Origin: Leptidea sinapis
Lineage: Eukaryota; Arthropoda; Insecta; Lepidoptera; Pieridae
NCBI RefSeq assembly: GCF_905404315.1
Contig: NC_066312.1
Location: 19,269,001-19,333,000 of the forward strand
Direction: 5' to 3'
DNA length: 64,000 nucleotides
The notes beneath the pieces are model-generated. The model saw nothing but the letters and a program-made list of their open reading frames with translations, searched no databases and had not been told where the DNA came from. Both the position numbers and the translations under genes were made by a program. Positions 45,290 through 56,718 of this stretch are shown one piece after another. Within the stretch, counting starts at the first letter, position 1. Every line of letters starts with the position of its first letter.

Positions 45290-45682
45290 AATAAAAAAAA
45301 ACTACGTTAAAAAAACCAACTTAAAAACCTAAAAAGTTTAAAATACCTTAATAAAGATTTAATTTAATACACCTCTAATGCAAACCTAAATACCTTTAAT
45401 ATTAATAAAATACTACCTATTGTTAGGGTTTAAGTCGGTGCCTACCCGCTTGGGTTGTTTTGTTCGAGACGAAGCTATGCCGCACAAAGTCACGCGTGGC
45501 AAGTGAAGGTACCTATCTGCTATAACAATTGACTCGGCACCGACGTCAAACCTATCAATAGGTTGTATTTTATTATTAAGGTATCAGGATTGCATAATAG
45601 GTGTATTAAATTAAATCTTTTTTTAGATATTTTATACTTTTTAGTTTTTGGTGTCGGTATTTTTAAACGTAGTTTTTCTTAT
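45290..45682. mobile_element. foldback / MITE-like element with ~150-bp inverted arms
   Basis: The left arm (about 45290-45442) and right arm (about 45535-45682) are reverse complements with scattered changes and small gaps. Shared blocks include ACTACGTT, GATTTAATTTAATACACCT and the inner GTCGGTGCC/GGCACCGAC. The ~90-bp centre is GC-richer (GACGAAGCTATGCCGCACAA...CACGCGTGGC) and non-coding. The outer ends are A/T-rich and no target duplication stands out. Confidence 0.8.
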
Positions 45683-47499
45683 TTTTTACCTTTTTGTATC
45701 TGTTTCTAGGTTTATTCTCGATAACATTAGGTAAAGTATAATATTTCGTTGCTATATTTTGTCATATATTAAATAGTCATTTTTAAGTAGCTATGGTAGA
45801 CCTACGAAGGGTGCCGCGCACTTTAAACAATATAGATCCAAATAAACGGGAACGGAAAAATTATTCGACTCCGAAAAAATGTTCGTAACTCTATTTCATG
45901 TGCTTGTGGCCTAAGACACCTATTACCGGGCTAGTAATAACATTATATTATCAACCTAAATGAAAACCACACTACACTACACAAATTTTCACAATGATAC
46001 TTATGGAGACAAATTTTAACTATATACATTACCTTTACGATTAATTCTGTTCGTGACTTATTTGTTTCACCGAAGGAACATTTAATGAAATTCAAATAAT
46101 AGTATCATTCAATCTTGAATTACTGAATTCTCCATTCAGTAATACGAGACTGTAACCAAGCTATTAAAATCACCCGCCTAGCAATTTATGACATTTAAGC
46201 GCTCGAATTCGATTTTCTTAAGATAATTTTCATATAAACTCTATAATAACTTTTTTTTTAATAATCATTCAAATTTATCTTAGTCTTTTTTGCCATATGT
46301 GTATAAAAAATTAGTAGGTATTCAAAGTTGGCTACTGGTAATAATATTATAATGTATTACAGCATATTTTGAGTATATTCACAACTATTAAAATTTTTAT
46401 AAGATACAAGATATTAAGTAGGAGGTAGACAAAGTTATACAAGTTAGGAGTTATCACTAGCGAATTGAAATACACTATCGTGCGATTGACAAAGAAAACT
46501 TTTCTAGATGCTTGCACTTATAAACCATGCTACCATAATTATGTATATTATAGATACATCCACACACTAAATTATATCACATATACTTAAAATTTTAGTA
46601 GGCCTATAAATCTCAATAAGCTTTCCTTTGGACTATTCATTAAAAATTTAAGAAGTTTCTCTATACATTTTTGGCCAAATTTTAACTCTTATGGGACAAA
46701 TTTTATATTAGATTTCGTTGTACATCTTACTTTAATAATGACGGATTTCCATTCAATTGTCTAACCATTATTTTTGTCCCTAGGGGTGATTTATTTAAGA
46801 ATGTGTTCGGCTAACTTTCGTTTTTTAAGGAAATTTTTGCAAAATTTTTGGATTTTGAATGCAGTAGTTTCAATAATTTACTCAGTAAAGTCAAGTCAAG
46901 GACAAAGTATCTTTATATCAATCTATTACAATGAATCTGGTTTGTAAGACGTGAATTTGTCGTATTTTGCAACATTATCTTGATATAGACATGTCGACGG
47001 ATCAATTAAATCAGATTACACAAATCTGCGAAAATGATCGAGAAAGATATAACATAATGACAAAAAACAGCTCGTAGAAATGTATAAAATAGATACAGAT
47101 ATGCATATACATATGTTTCCACTCCAACTCCGTTACTCGCGTCATTGCAAGATTTATTTCTAAGAAAGTTTCAATCGTCTCGTTGTCTTCTACCTTGGGG
47201 ATATTCAAATTTACTTTTATCAAATGATTCCTTCGCAAACCGAAGTCTTATTGTGATATTGTGAATCGGATAAATACAAACTAGAGCAAAATAATAATGT
47301 TGCTAAATCAGGTGCTTACAAATATATCGTGGTTTGCTCTTCAAATTTTATTTAGTTTCCACTTTAAAAAAATTGTATTCTAATTGCTAATGGTGTCTTG
47401 GACTTTTATAAAGAAGAGGAGGAAAAACAAACATGCAAAGCAAATAGATTATGAGTATTTTATAGGAATAGCATTGACAGTACAATATTGTATGATTAT
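45683..47499. other. AT-rich stretch, nothing recognised
   Basis: No gene, RNA or repeat supported. The minus-strand frame at 47011-47238 has no recognisable family. Confidence 0.4.
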
Positions 47500-47670
47500 T
47501 TCATTAAAAAGTGCGCAAAAAAAGAATGCTGGGAGAGTTTCTTGCGCCAAATCTTCTCTCTCAGAGCGCCATTTGTTTCCGAAGCATTAGTAGTAATATA
47601 CTAGATGTCTTTTAGAAACGACATCAAAAAGAATTCTAAAGGAATCAATTTTGAGAAAAAAAAAATACAT
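47500..47670 (+). repeat. dispersed repeat B, copy 3
   Basis: AAAAAGTGCGCAAAAAAAGA, GAGAGTTTCTTGCGCC, TTCTCTCTCAGAGCGCCATT and TTCTAAAGGAATCAATTTTG, ending in an A-run at 47657-47666. It is the most complete of the three copies. Confidence 0.88.
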
Positions 47671-47892
47671 AATATCATTTCAAATACCGAAAACACATTA
47701 GTACGTGGTGGGTGAGGAATGAAGGTCCAACTGGGGCCTCTGTGGTGGGGATTAAATGGTTCAAGCTATCGCGCCACCTGAGCTAGCTCAATCAGGTTAG
47801 ACACTGCGTTTTATTACTATTGCCATCCAGCTTTAATTTTCTATTAACGGCCGCCCGCGACTTTATCAGCTATTTTTTAATTATTTATTCAC

Positions 47893-48080
47893 CAGTGGGA
47901 GGCTGCTTTGCACAGGAAGCCGGCTAGATTATGGGTACCACAATGGCACCTATTGCTGCCGCTCAGAATTTTTTGTTTTTTCAAGAATCCTGAGCGGCAT
48001 TGCATTATAATGGGTAGGGCGTATCAATTACCATTAGCTGAACGTCCTGCTCGTCTCATCCCTTATTTTTATAAAAAAAA
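47893..48080 (+). repeat. dispersed repeat C, internally deleted copy
   Basis: CACCAGTGGGAGGCTGCTTT, GGAAGCCGGCTAGATTATGG and GGTACCACAATGGC are followed directly by GCCGCTCAGAATTTTTTG, GAACGTCCTGCTCGTC and an A-run at 48072. The middle of the unit (the GCCGTGAAGCAGTAATG to CTTATGTCTCAAG part) is missing. Confidence 0.85.
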
Positions 48081-50613
48081 CCACGTATATTGCTTAGGCT
48101 TCGTGGCGTTTTGACCCTATGTCATTTTCTGTAACAAACGAAACCGAAGCCAGGCATGTAAAGTGAGCTATCGGATAGTGGACGATCTGTCACTATAAAT
48201 CAAGCCGTTTTGGAAATTAACTCTTTATCCAATAAAAATTTAAAAGTATTTAGTTGGTCATTATTCTGTTGTTATTTTGTGTCTTCTTGTCATCTGCTAT
48301 TTCCATATTGCAAATAGAACTTTATATAAATCTAAACTAATTTTATAAAGAGGAAAAATTTGTGTTTTTGTATGTATGTTTTCACACAAATTCTACTGGA
48401 CCGATTCTTTCACCATTTCATGAAAATCTGCCGTCGCGTGTGTTGTGGAAACTATTCATGATCGAACAAAAATATGTCCTACAATATTATAGAACATTCT
48501 ATAATATCTGCACGGACGTCTGTGTCCAACTACTGTAGTTATGCCACTATAACTATTTTTTTAGATTTTAGAAGTTGATAAAAGTACTGACAATAATCAA
48601 ACCATATTATTCATACCTCTGCATTTATACTTATCTCATTAAATGGACATTGTATTAAAGACCGTAAATCAATGTTCAATTCAAAAGATATATAACGAAT
48701 CTAAAAATGTCAATCCAAAGAAACTTAAGCAATAATAAAATCATATTTCAGTAAAATAAAACTTTTATGTTAACAAAAATAAATCTATAGTCCGACTTAC
48801 TAGACTTTCCACTACCACGAGATCGGAATCTACACGAGTGAAACCGTGGGGCATTGCTATAAGTATCGAGAATAGATATGGAAAGCTAAGCTTTAATATA
48901 ATACAGATATGTCATGTTACTTTCTATTTATTTCGATACACTTTGTGATGACCGGTTTCACAGGTAGGTTACGTACATAAAAAAATTTACTAAGCTCTTT
49001 GAGAAATTTAAACGCATATCTTACAAATTTATTTGTACTAACAAAGTTTTTATTTAAGTATATTGACGATAGGTTCGATACAACATTTGGGTAAAAAGTC
49101 TCACTGAACAAATTTTTGTTGCATACATTATTATTGATAATGTCAAACTAGGGGACGTAAGAATTAGGATTATCAATGAACTTTTAATGGAATACACAAC
49201 CATTTTATCCAAAGTCATCTCTCATAAAAAACCTGCAATTAAATTTAATCAAAATGTTGACTCGCACAAAAGCTCAAAAGTTGATGAAGGAAAGTCTTTT
49301 GTTGCTGTCTAAGATGATAATACGTGTCCCCATGGACACCATGATTCTTTATCATGTTTACAGTATCAATCACCTCTACAACAATTATTGCGTCTATGGA
49401 ACTCATATTTTTTAGTATCGAGAATCGGATCTTCCACGTATGCCTTTTGGATCCTCAATACTTCTGGTGTGTTTTATTTTAATAAAAAAATACACGAACT
49501 TTGTTATACTCCCTCATACGAACACGAGAAAGCTCTCGCTCCAAGAAAATTAGACTCATTCAGTCTTCTCAACTTAAATGAATAAAATCGGTTCGTGTAT
49601 TCACCGCAAACAAACCGTTTAGTTCTTTTGTGTTCAAAAGAACTAAACTGTTTTTTTGCGTTCAATGTCTCCTACATATAATAAAGCCTTAGATAATTTA
49701 CACGTGTAGATAGAGCCTTTCGGTATGAGGCAACGCATAACAACAGACCGGGTTTATTAATTTAGTGTGCATGACAACTACATCTAACACTCGGGATACG
49801 TTAGTCACATTAACTTAGTGTGCGTGCGTTACTGAAAGTAGAGGCTACCTGTTCGCCGCTATTTTTTTGACATGTTTACAGCTGTCACAAGTCTATCTAG
49901 ACCTATAAATTATCTATGTATATAGTATCTAATCGGTTTTTTTTATAAAAGTGAGTGAAACTAATTTACACGTTATTAAAAACGAGTTTTAACTATTAAA
50001 CTGAAGATGCTAAAGTAATAAAAAAATAATCGCTGACTTCGGTTATTTGTTGTCTAATCAATATCTGGATCGATGAAGTAATTACTAAACGAGAATGAAG
50101 GTGTGAATCGTCTGTATATTCGTACTAAAAAAATTGAAGTGTAGGACTGATAGCCGGGCGAGATAACGGCCAATTAAACAATTCTATCAAAACATTTTGT
50201 GTCAGGTCATTCCACCTGCCGAAGCTAAATAATTTATTCATAAGAAAACCATGCTGCGGCATTATGCCGCGCCTGAACCAAGGTGCTTAAGGCTGTTCCA
50301 CACAAGCGTATTATTAATACAACTTTTTGAAGTTGTACTTCGAATTATTAACGATGCTACACTATTTTCTGACACCGTGAAGTAAGTCGATATCTTTATT
50401 CAACAGTATTTTTAAACCTCAAACAACAAGTAAGTGCTAATGATTTCATTGGATTCAAGTATTTTGATCGTTCATTCACATTGTGAACAGTTCTATCATT
50501 TCGCGCCGAGAAATCGCTTCGCTTCATTGTGTGTTCATCATTATTTTATCAAACTTATCACGGGGAGTAGTAAGAGCTATTTGAGATGATACCTGACTTC
50601 TTCGTTCTTACAA
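48081..50613. other. AT-rich stretch; one repeat-like patch
   Basis: A patch at about 48340-48480 (TTCTACTGGACCGATTCTTT) reads like another dispersed repeat but has no partner here. Otherwise no gene or RNA could be supported. Confidence 0.35.
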
Positions 50614-50698
50614 AACGCCACATTCATAAAAAGTTATCATCATGACCTTCTGGATATGTGGCGTTCCTCTACAGTCTGGTTTTCAATTCATCACTTCC
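50614..50698 (+). mobile_element. small CR1/Jockey-type LINE fragment
   Basis: CTTCTGGATATGTGGCGTTC then CTCTACAGTCTGGTTTTCAA matches the plus-strand copy at 20195-20240 (the HHLDVW..STVRF coding region), diverged. It stops where repeat C begins. Confidence 0.6.
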
Positions 50699-50935
50699 CA
50701 TAAAGCGATTTTCTTTATGACAATAATGGACGAGTACGTACAGCTGCAGGTAAATGATACGCGCTGCAAATAAAATGCAGTGCCGCTTAGGATTCTTGAA
50801 AAACCTGAAAAATTCTGAGTGGCACCTATTGCTGTCGTCACCAGAAGACATAAGATGTTGAGTCTCATTTGCCTAGTAATTTCAGTAGCTACGGCGCCCT
50901 TCAGAGTGAAACACAATAATGCTTAAAGATTACAT
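50699..50935 (-). repeat. dispersed repeat C, diverged copy
   Basis: Contains AATGCAGTGCCGCTTAGGAT, GACATAAGATGTTGAGTCTC, TAGTAATTTCAGTAGCTACG and GCGCCCTTCAGAGTGAAACA in the minus orientation. The last third is lost where the next copy starts. Confidence 0.8.
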
Positions 50936-51420
50936 TTCCTTTATGAAAATCTGGGACGAGATGAGCAGTACGCTCAGCTGGTGGTAATTGATACGCCCCA
51001 CCCAGTACAATGCAGTGCCACTCAGGATTCTTAAAAAACCCAAAAATTCTGAGCGGCACTACAATTACGCTCTTCACCTTGAGATATAAGATGTTAACTC
51101 TCATCTGCCCAGTATTTTCACTAGCTTCGGCGCCCTTCAGACCGAAATACAGTAATGTTTACACATCACTGCTTCACGGCACAAATAGGCGCCGTTGTGG
51201 TACCCATAATCTAGCCGGCTTCCTGTGCAAAGGAGCCTCCCACTGGTAAACTGCTTCACGGCAGAAATAGACGCTGTTTCGGTGCCCGTTCGGTGCCCAT
51301 AATTTAGCCAGCGTCTTTTGCAAAGGAGCCTCCTATTAGTAAATATCCTTAGTCACCTCTTACGACACCCTTGGGTCTGGGACTTCCCTATTATTTTTAT
51401 GCCCCTGGGAAGTACAGGTC
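50936..51420 (-). repeat. dispersed repeat C, full copy plus a second partial unit
   Basis: 50936-51245 is a complete unit in minus orientation ending TAGCCGGCTTCCTGTGCAAA, GGAGCCTCCCACTGG. It is followed at 51249 by a second start of the same inner block (CTGCTTCACGGCAGAAATAG, then a repeated GGTGCCCGTTC, GCAAAGGAGCCTCCTATTAG). This second unit continues beyond the usual end into TTAGTCACCTCTTACGACAC and TATGCCCCTGGGAAG. That extension shows that repeat C is the end of a longer element. Confidence 0.8.
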
Positions 51421-54400
51421 AAATTTGCGTTTTCTTCTATAAAAAAATCGATTTAGACGCAATCCATATGAAAAGCCATAACAACTGATATAATACATGC
51501 TATCTAAAAATTGTCCAGTCAGTGTTCGTAAAACTTTGTTAAGGCATAACTGGTTCTTTATCAGAGTTTTCATCATTTCCAACTAAAGACTAATTGTTTT
51601 TATTTAGGTAATTCATGTTAATTTTATAAGAGGCGGCAGGTGATTACTTGACGGTTCTAGCTGATGAACTGGGCCATATTATTGGTAAATTATTATAGGT
51701 CGTAAAATGACGTCCAAATTGCCTTAAGGATTGTAGAACTGAGTAAAAGGCGCTTCAAACACAAATTTGCCAGTCTGTCACTGTCCTAGTATATTTTTTA
51801 TGAAAGGCTATTTGTTTTACGTTGAGCCAGATTAATAGAAATAAAGCCACTATCGTAGTAATATAATATTATTATATCTTTACTTTACCTTTCTGAAAAC
51901 TGCGTTTTATATTTTGTGCTACTATAGGGCCGAAAGGCAGTATGAAAATCCACATCTAGCGTGACCATCGTTTGTTTTATACGGCTAATGAAAATATGGT
52001 TGAAATGTTATACTGGTTTCGATTTCAAATACATAAATGTGAAAAATAAATTTCTAATCTTCATCGTTGTTAGTAAGTAGTATAATAGGTACATTAGTCA
52101 GATATCGGTAATTTTTTTATTTATACAAAATATTGTGTCCAAACCCGCCTAAATTAGTTTTTACTTCAAAAAATACTTATTTTAATTCCGTTCCGTTGCT
52201 ATTAAGACACTAACAAATAATTTGAAACCAATCTTTATATAAGTTATTCTAAAATAACATTATATGTAAACAAAGTTCGTAAGTATACAATAAGTCAAAC
52301 AAAGAACAATAGTTATTATTAAAGCAACAGGGTTGAAAAGGTCGGCGTACGGTCGAAGTGAGACGAAGGTGAGGTGAACAAGTGGTCACCCGCCCGTCAA
52401 GATAACCATCTGTGATAACGTGGTAACGAGCGAAACCTCTGTGGTACACTTACGATCAAATGTGCTGACAACATGATAATTAAATATGTTCTTATCATCA
52501 CTCTCTTGTTTGGAAGGGTTATACTAAGTTGATGGATGTATATACAATTTATTGAATTTATAAAATATCAATTAATATATTATGTATAAAACAGGAATAC
52601 AAAAGGTATTCCTGTTTTACAGATGATCGATTTGATCTTTCTACCTTATGTTATTCTACAGTTTAAGTAGGAATTGTTCCTTTTTAGTACTATATTTCTT
52701 ATACTGTAAGCTTGTATAAGTTTTCTGACCAATGTTTCATGTTCGGCATAATCAAAAGCCTTGGATGAATCGCAATAGACACAATATGTGTATCAATACT
52801 CCGCATCATCGGCAGTTGACCACTGACATACTAAGCCGTTGATGTGTAGTGAATTATAATTGTAAAAACGATGAAGAATATAACTTTTCAAAAAGTTCAC
52901 TGAAGGTCGGTACAGAATATGTTATTCCAAAGTAAAACTGACAAATTATTATGTTTTATTTAAAATTATTTTGGTGTATTAAATTTTATTGATTCTTAAG
53001 TCAATATTATTAAGTTACTATTTGATTTAAATTTATACATACAATAAAATTATAGGCATGCCAAGTCTGTTCATTAAAATATATTTTCTTCTGATTTAGG
53101 AGTTTTTATCTGTTTGTCAGCTTGTCAATTATTGGGCCCGCTTATCTTAGAAACGGCTTAACAGATTTAAACTTACCATTTTATGTATTGTGACCAGCTC
53201 CTTGTAACATTAAGTGCTTATTCCATTTCAATCAGTTCACTTGATATTGTTAAATTAAAAGGGCGTTTCAAATTAAAATGCAAGGTAGTGTTTCCTGTGC
53301 AATTGGCTCCACAAGAATATCGTCAAAATAATGGAAAGAACGAAAGATAAATAGTGTTCATACATGATTCACTTCATGGATAGTTAAAGAACACTGAAGG
53401 TTGTTCACTTAACTTTTGTTTGAATGCGGACAAGTATAGTAGACACTACTGTTACGCACATTGGGGGTAGCCATTGGCTCCTAAGCTGTGGCAGCTAAGA
53501 ATACAATGAGAGACTCTTATCCATATTTGCTTATAACCCATATTATATTAATTTCTTAAAAATGTGTACAAATTATAATAAACTCGTAATTCATAAAGTT
53601 ACTTTCCATGAAAATTTCTCTAGTAAAGTTGAAATAATACGAAAGAAATTGACTAATAAGGTATTGTTCTCTAAATGTAAAATTTCTCAAGGTGGATTGA
53701 GATTCAAACATTTTTTATTCAAGTTGCAAGGTAAGATCATAATTATAATTTATGTATTATATATACACAAGTACATCCAATTAATAAAGCTGATAACGTA
53801 ATTATTAAAAAGAAATTTCATTACGACGTTAAGTCGACCCTAATTATAACACAAACGCTCAAAAACACCAGACCACTAATTATATTCTTATTAGCTTCAA
53901 AACGTGTGGATTAGTTGTTAACGGTTTCGACGGCGACTGTACCCCCACTTACGTATAAGCAGCATTTAAAAAACTCAAGTCCCTCCCTTATCTTTGTTAC
54001 AAGTAGGTATTAATTATATGTTATTATTTTACACAATTGCATTAACTGAGGAACGCCACGTTTCATACGCATAATGATATTGTTGAAAACAAAGGAATAT
54101 CGGAATTAATTTTAACGAGAAACATTTTGTTATCACACGAGAGGCTCTATGTTGTATTTAGAGTTTTTATCCGAACAATTGTTTGACTTACATATGTGTT
54201 TACTATTCATGAATTTTAATTGTATATCCAACTGGCGTTGTTAATATAATTATGCTACTTATTACGATACGAATAAAAAATAATATTCCCTGCAGTTGGG
54301 TGTTTTATTGATTACGCTGAGTATTGCTTAATTATATTTTTATGAAGTTATAATTCCTTCCCATTAATACCTGCCGCGTGAAGTAAATGTTTGGTGTATT

Positions 54401-56718
54401 GAAACGGTTTATCCTCAATCAAAAATTATAATAACTTTCAATTTTATTTGCATTACAGGGTTAACTGTATTTTATTACATTGACCGCTTATTGAACGTTT
54501 CGATAATAATTGTATTTGCAAATTTTAAACATGTATAACATAACCAATAAACGAGAATTTGTATTTACTGTATTGAAAAGAAAACTTGTTAATACCAAAT
54601 CTGTGATGTAATTGACAATTTAATATGTTCGTTTTTTAATACGCCACACAATTTAACAATGTAAAAGCAACGTAGCTAATTACATTATGAATATAATGAG
54701 TATTGTATCCTTTTGAGGCTATACTTAGGTAGTATAATTATAATAATAAAAGAATCTCAATACAGAAGCCAATCTGTGTAACGGGCTGTTCAATTATATG
54801 CGCGCCTGAGGCAAAAACGTTCAAAGACAATCTTATGTTGGCAGCGCGCTCAAGGCTGTTTTTACTTAAGAATATTTTTCTAACTAATTAAAAGCGTTGA
54901 AATAAGAAGATAAAGACAGGATTGGTTATCGAAGGCATCGACCGGCTCTGTGTCGTGGCCACCAGGGCAGTCGGGAGCAGGCCTTAGCCGTTCTCAATAA
55001 TTAACTAAAACCTTTAGCCGACGCATAACAAAGAATGCAAGTCGAATATGCACGGCGACTATGCGTTCACGGCGACCGCTCATAAATTAGGGATCGTGTT
55101 ATCCGAACTTAAATTTCGCAGATCGATATCGACTTTTAACTAATCTCTAATCAAACTCTTTTCCTTTTGTTATAGAAATAAAGTATTCATGGGTTAAGGT
55201 AATGCATTCATGCGTCGTTTCTTATTATAAGTAATGTAAGTGAAAACTGAAAAAACTTAAATTAAGTTAACATTTATTAATTATAGCATACCTATACATC
55301 CAGGATCATGGTTTGTCAAAATATTATTTGCATTTCGAGCATTGAGGAGAATCACGCAACGAAACTAAAGACATTTGTAAATCTTGAAGCTGGTGAGATT
55401 TCTCATTGGATTTTAATAATAAAACATTTATTTTACCTTAATATCCATTACTAACAAGGAACTTGCTTAAAATATTATAGTATCAGTTACCATTAGATGG
55501 ATACATATAATATTTTAGATTATTGCTGTAGGTTTTCAACAATTTGCGTCAAACTTTATTTTTTTAAATAAGTTTTCACGTATTGTACATCCCACATAAT
55601 CGATCAACGTAGCTTTTGTAAAAGGTCCACTTTAGTGGATAATTTCCTTTTGTTTTTACAAAAATACGCCTTTTATCTCCAGAGACGATGGAGTTTATCG
55701 TGATATAAATCTGTATAATTAAGTAGTGTGACAAAAAATGTAGGCGTTATGTGTTTTCGGATCGTCGACTCTTATAAAAATAGATGGTAATGAATGAATT
55801 GAGATAAGGACAGACGAAGGGATGGTTGAGGACGAAACAAGTTGGGCTTTGTGAATGAATAATAAAATTCTTCACTGAGTGCGGTTACATCGACACGTAT
55901 TTTTTACTCGCACGCATAACTTCGAATTGAAGTTATATGAACAGACACAGGTTCACATTTTTAAATTTCTAATTGATGGATTCAGTTTTCTTTTTATGGA
56001 GTTGATAAAACTGGTCTACTTCGGCTTAAAAAACTCACTGGTAATATTGGTGTAATTTTTTACGATGATAAGTGAACTGTAAACAATGGCGGCAACACTC
56101 ACGTGATTCCCCTGGCATACAAGCTCTTCTCTGCTTTCTTTATCTTCCATTAAAAACCTCTTACACAGTGGTTGTTATATAGCAAACACAAAATGAGTCA
56201 ATTTATCTTTTTCAGCATCAATTTCCAAGAATTTCGTGAAATACATGTATAGTCTATAACCTCTTATAATGTTGATTACCGTAATTTCTTTTTACGGATA
56301 GCCTACAGTAATCCTATAATAAGGTTTTCATACCCGGTGATTTCGAAATTTCCATAATTTTTTATGTGACGTCTTACAGCCGATTTTTATTTCCAACTTG
56401 CAGACGATAATGGCGATCCAAGGATTTCTGCTTTTCGATCAATACGATTACGTTTTGTTGAGTTCTTTTTTCAAACCATCCATGTCGAAACACTTGGCCC
56501 GTGGGGCCCAGAGGCGCGGAGAATATACAAAGTACTATCTTCGCGCCTCAATACTTGAAACCCAAGTGCTGGCAGCTATTTCAGTCAACGGATCAGCCTA
56601 GCTATCCAACGTGGGAATGCTGCCAATAATCATAGTATGCACCCGTTCTTCTCAGGTCTGAGGCATACCTTTTGGAATGGATGGTAGTTTTTGATTTTAT
56701 ATTCTAATTTAATTAAAT
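51421..56718. other. long AT-rich stretch, nothing recognised apart from small hairpins
   Basis: No exon, RNA or transposon could be supported across 5.3 kb. Two GC-richer patches occur at 52330-52450 and 54900-55090, without recognisable coding. A perfect hairpin lies at 52587-52619 and a short one (GAGGCGCG/CGCGCCTC) at 56511-56549. Confidence 0.4.
52587..52619. repeat. perfect 14-bp hairpin
   Basis: TAAAACAGGAATAC pairs exactly with GTATTCCTGTTTTA across an AAAAG loop. No T-run or gene end lies close by that would make it a terminator. Confidence 0.75.

Noticed and set aside
47740..47800. tRNA-like impression around a TGGTTCAAGCTATCGCGCC segment
   Set aside because: No acceptor or T-stem pairing could be drawn and the B box does not match.
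53562..53801. 79-codon plus-strand frame with a possible donor CAAG|GTAAGA
   Set aside because: Lys/Ile/Phe-rich composition typical of AT-rich chance frames and no recognisable family.
56398..56640. 67-codon frame and GC-rich block left of the LINE at 56730, including a GAGGCGCG/CGCGCCTC hairpin
   Set aside because: No recognisable domain or repeat partner in the window; likely a fragment of an unidentified repeat.
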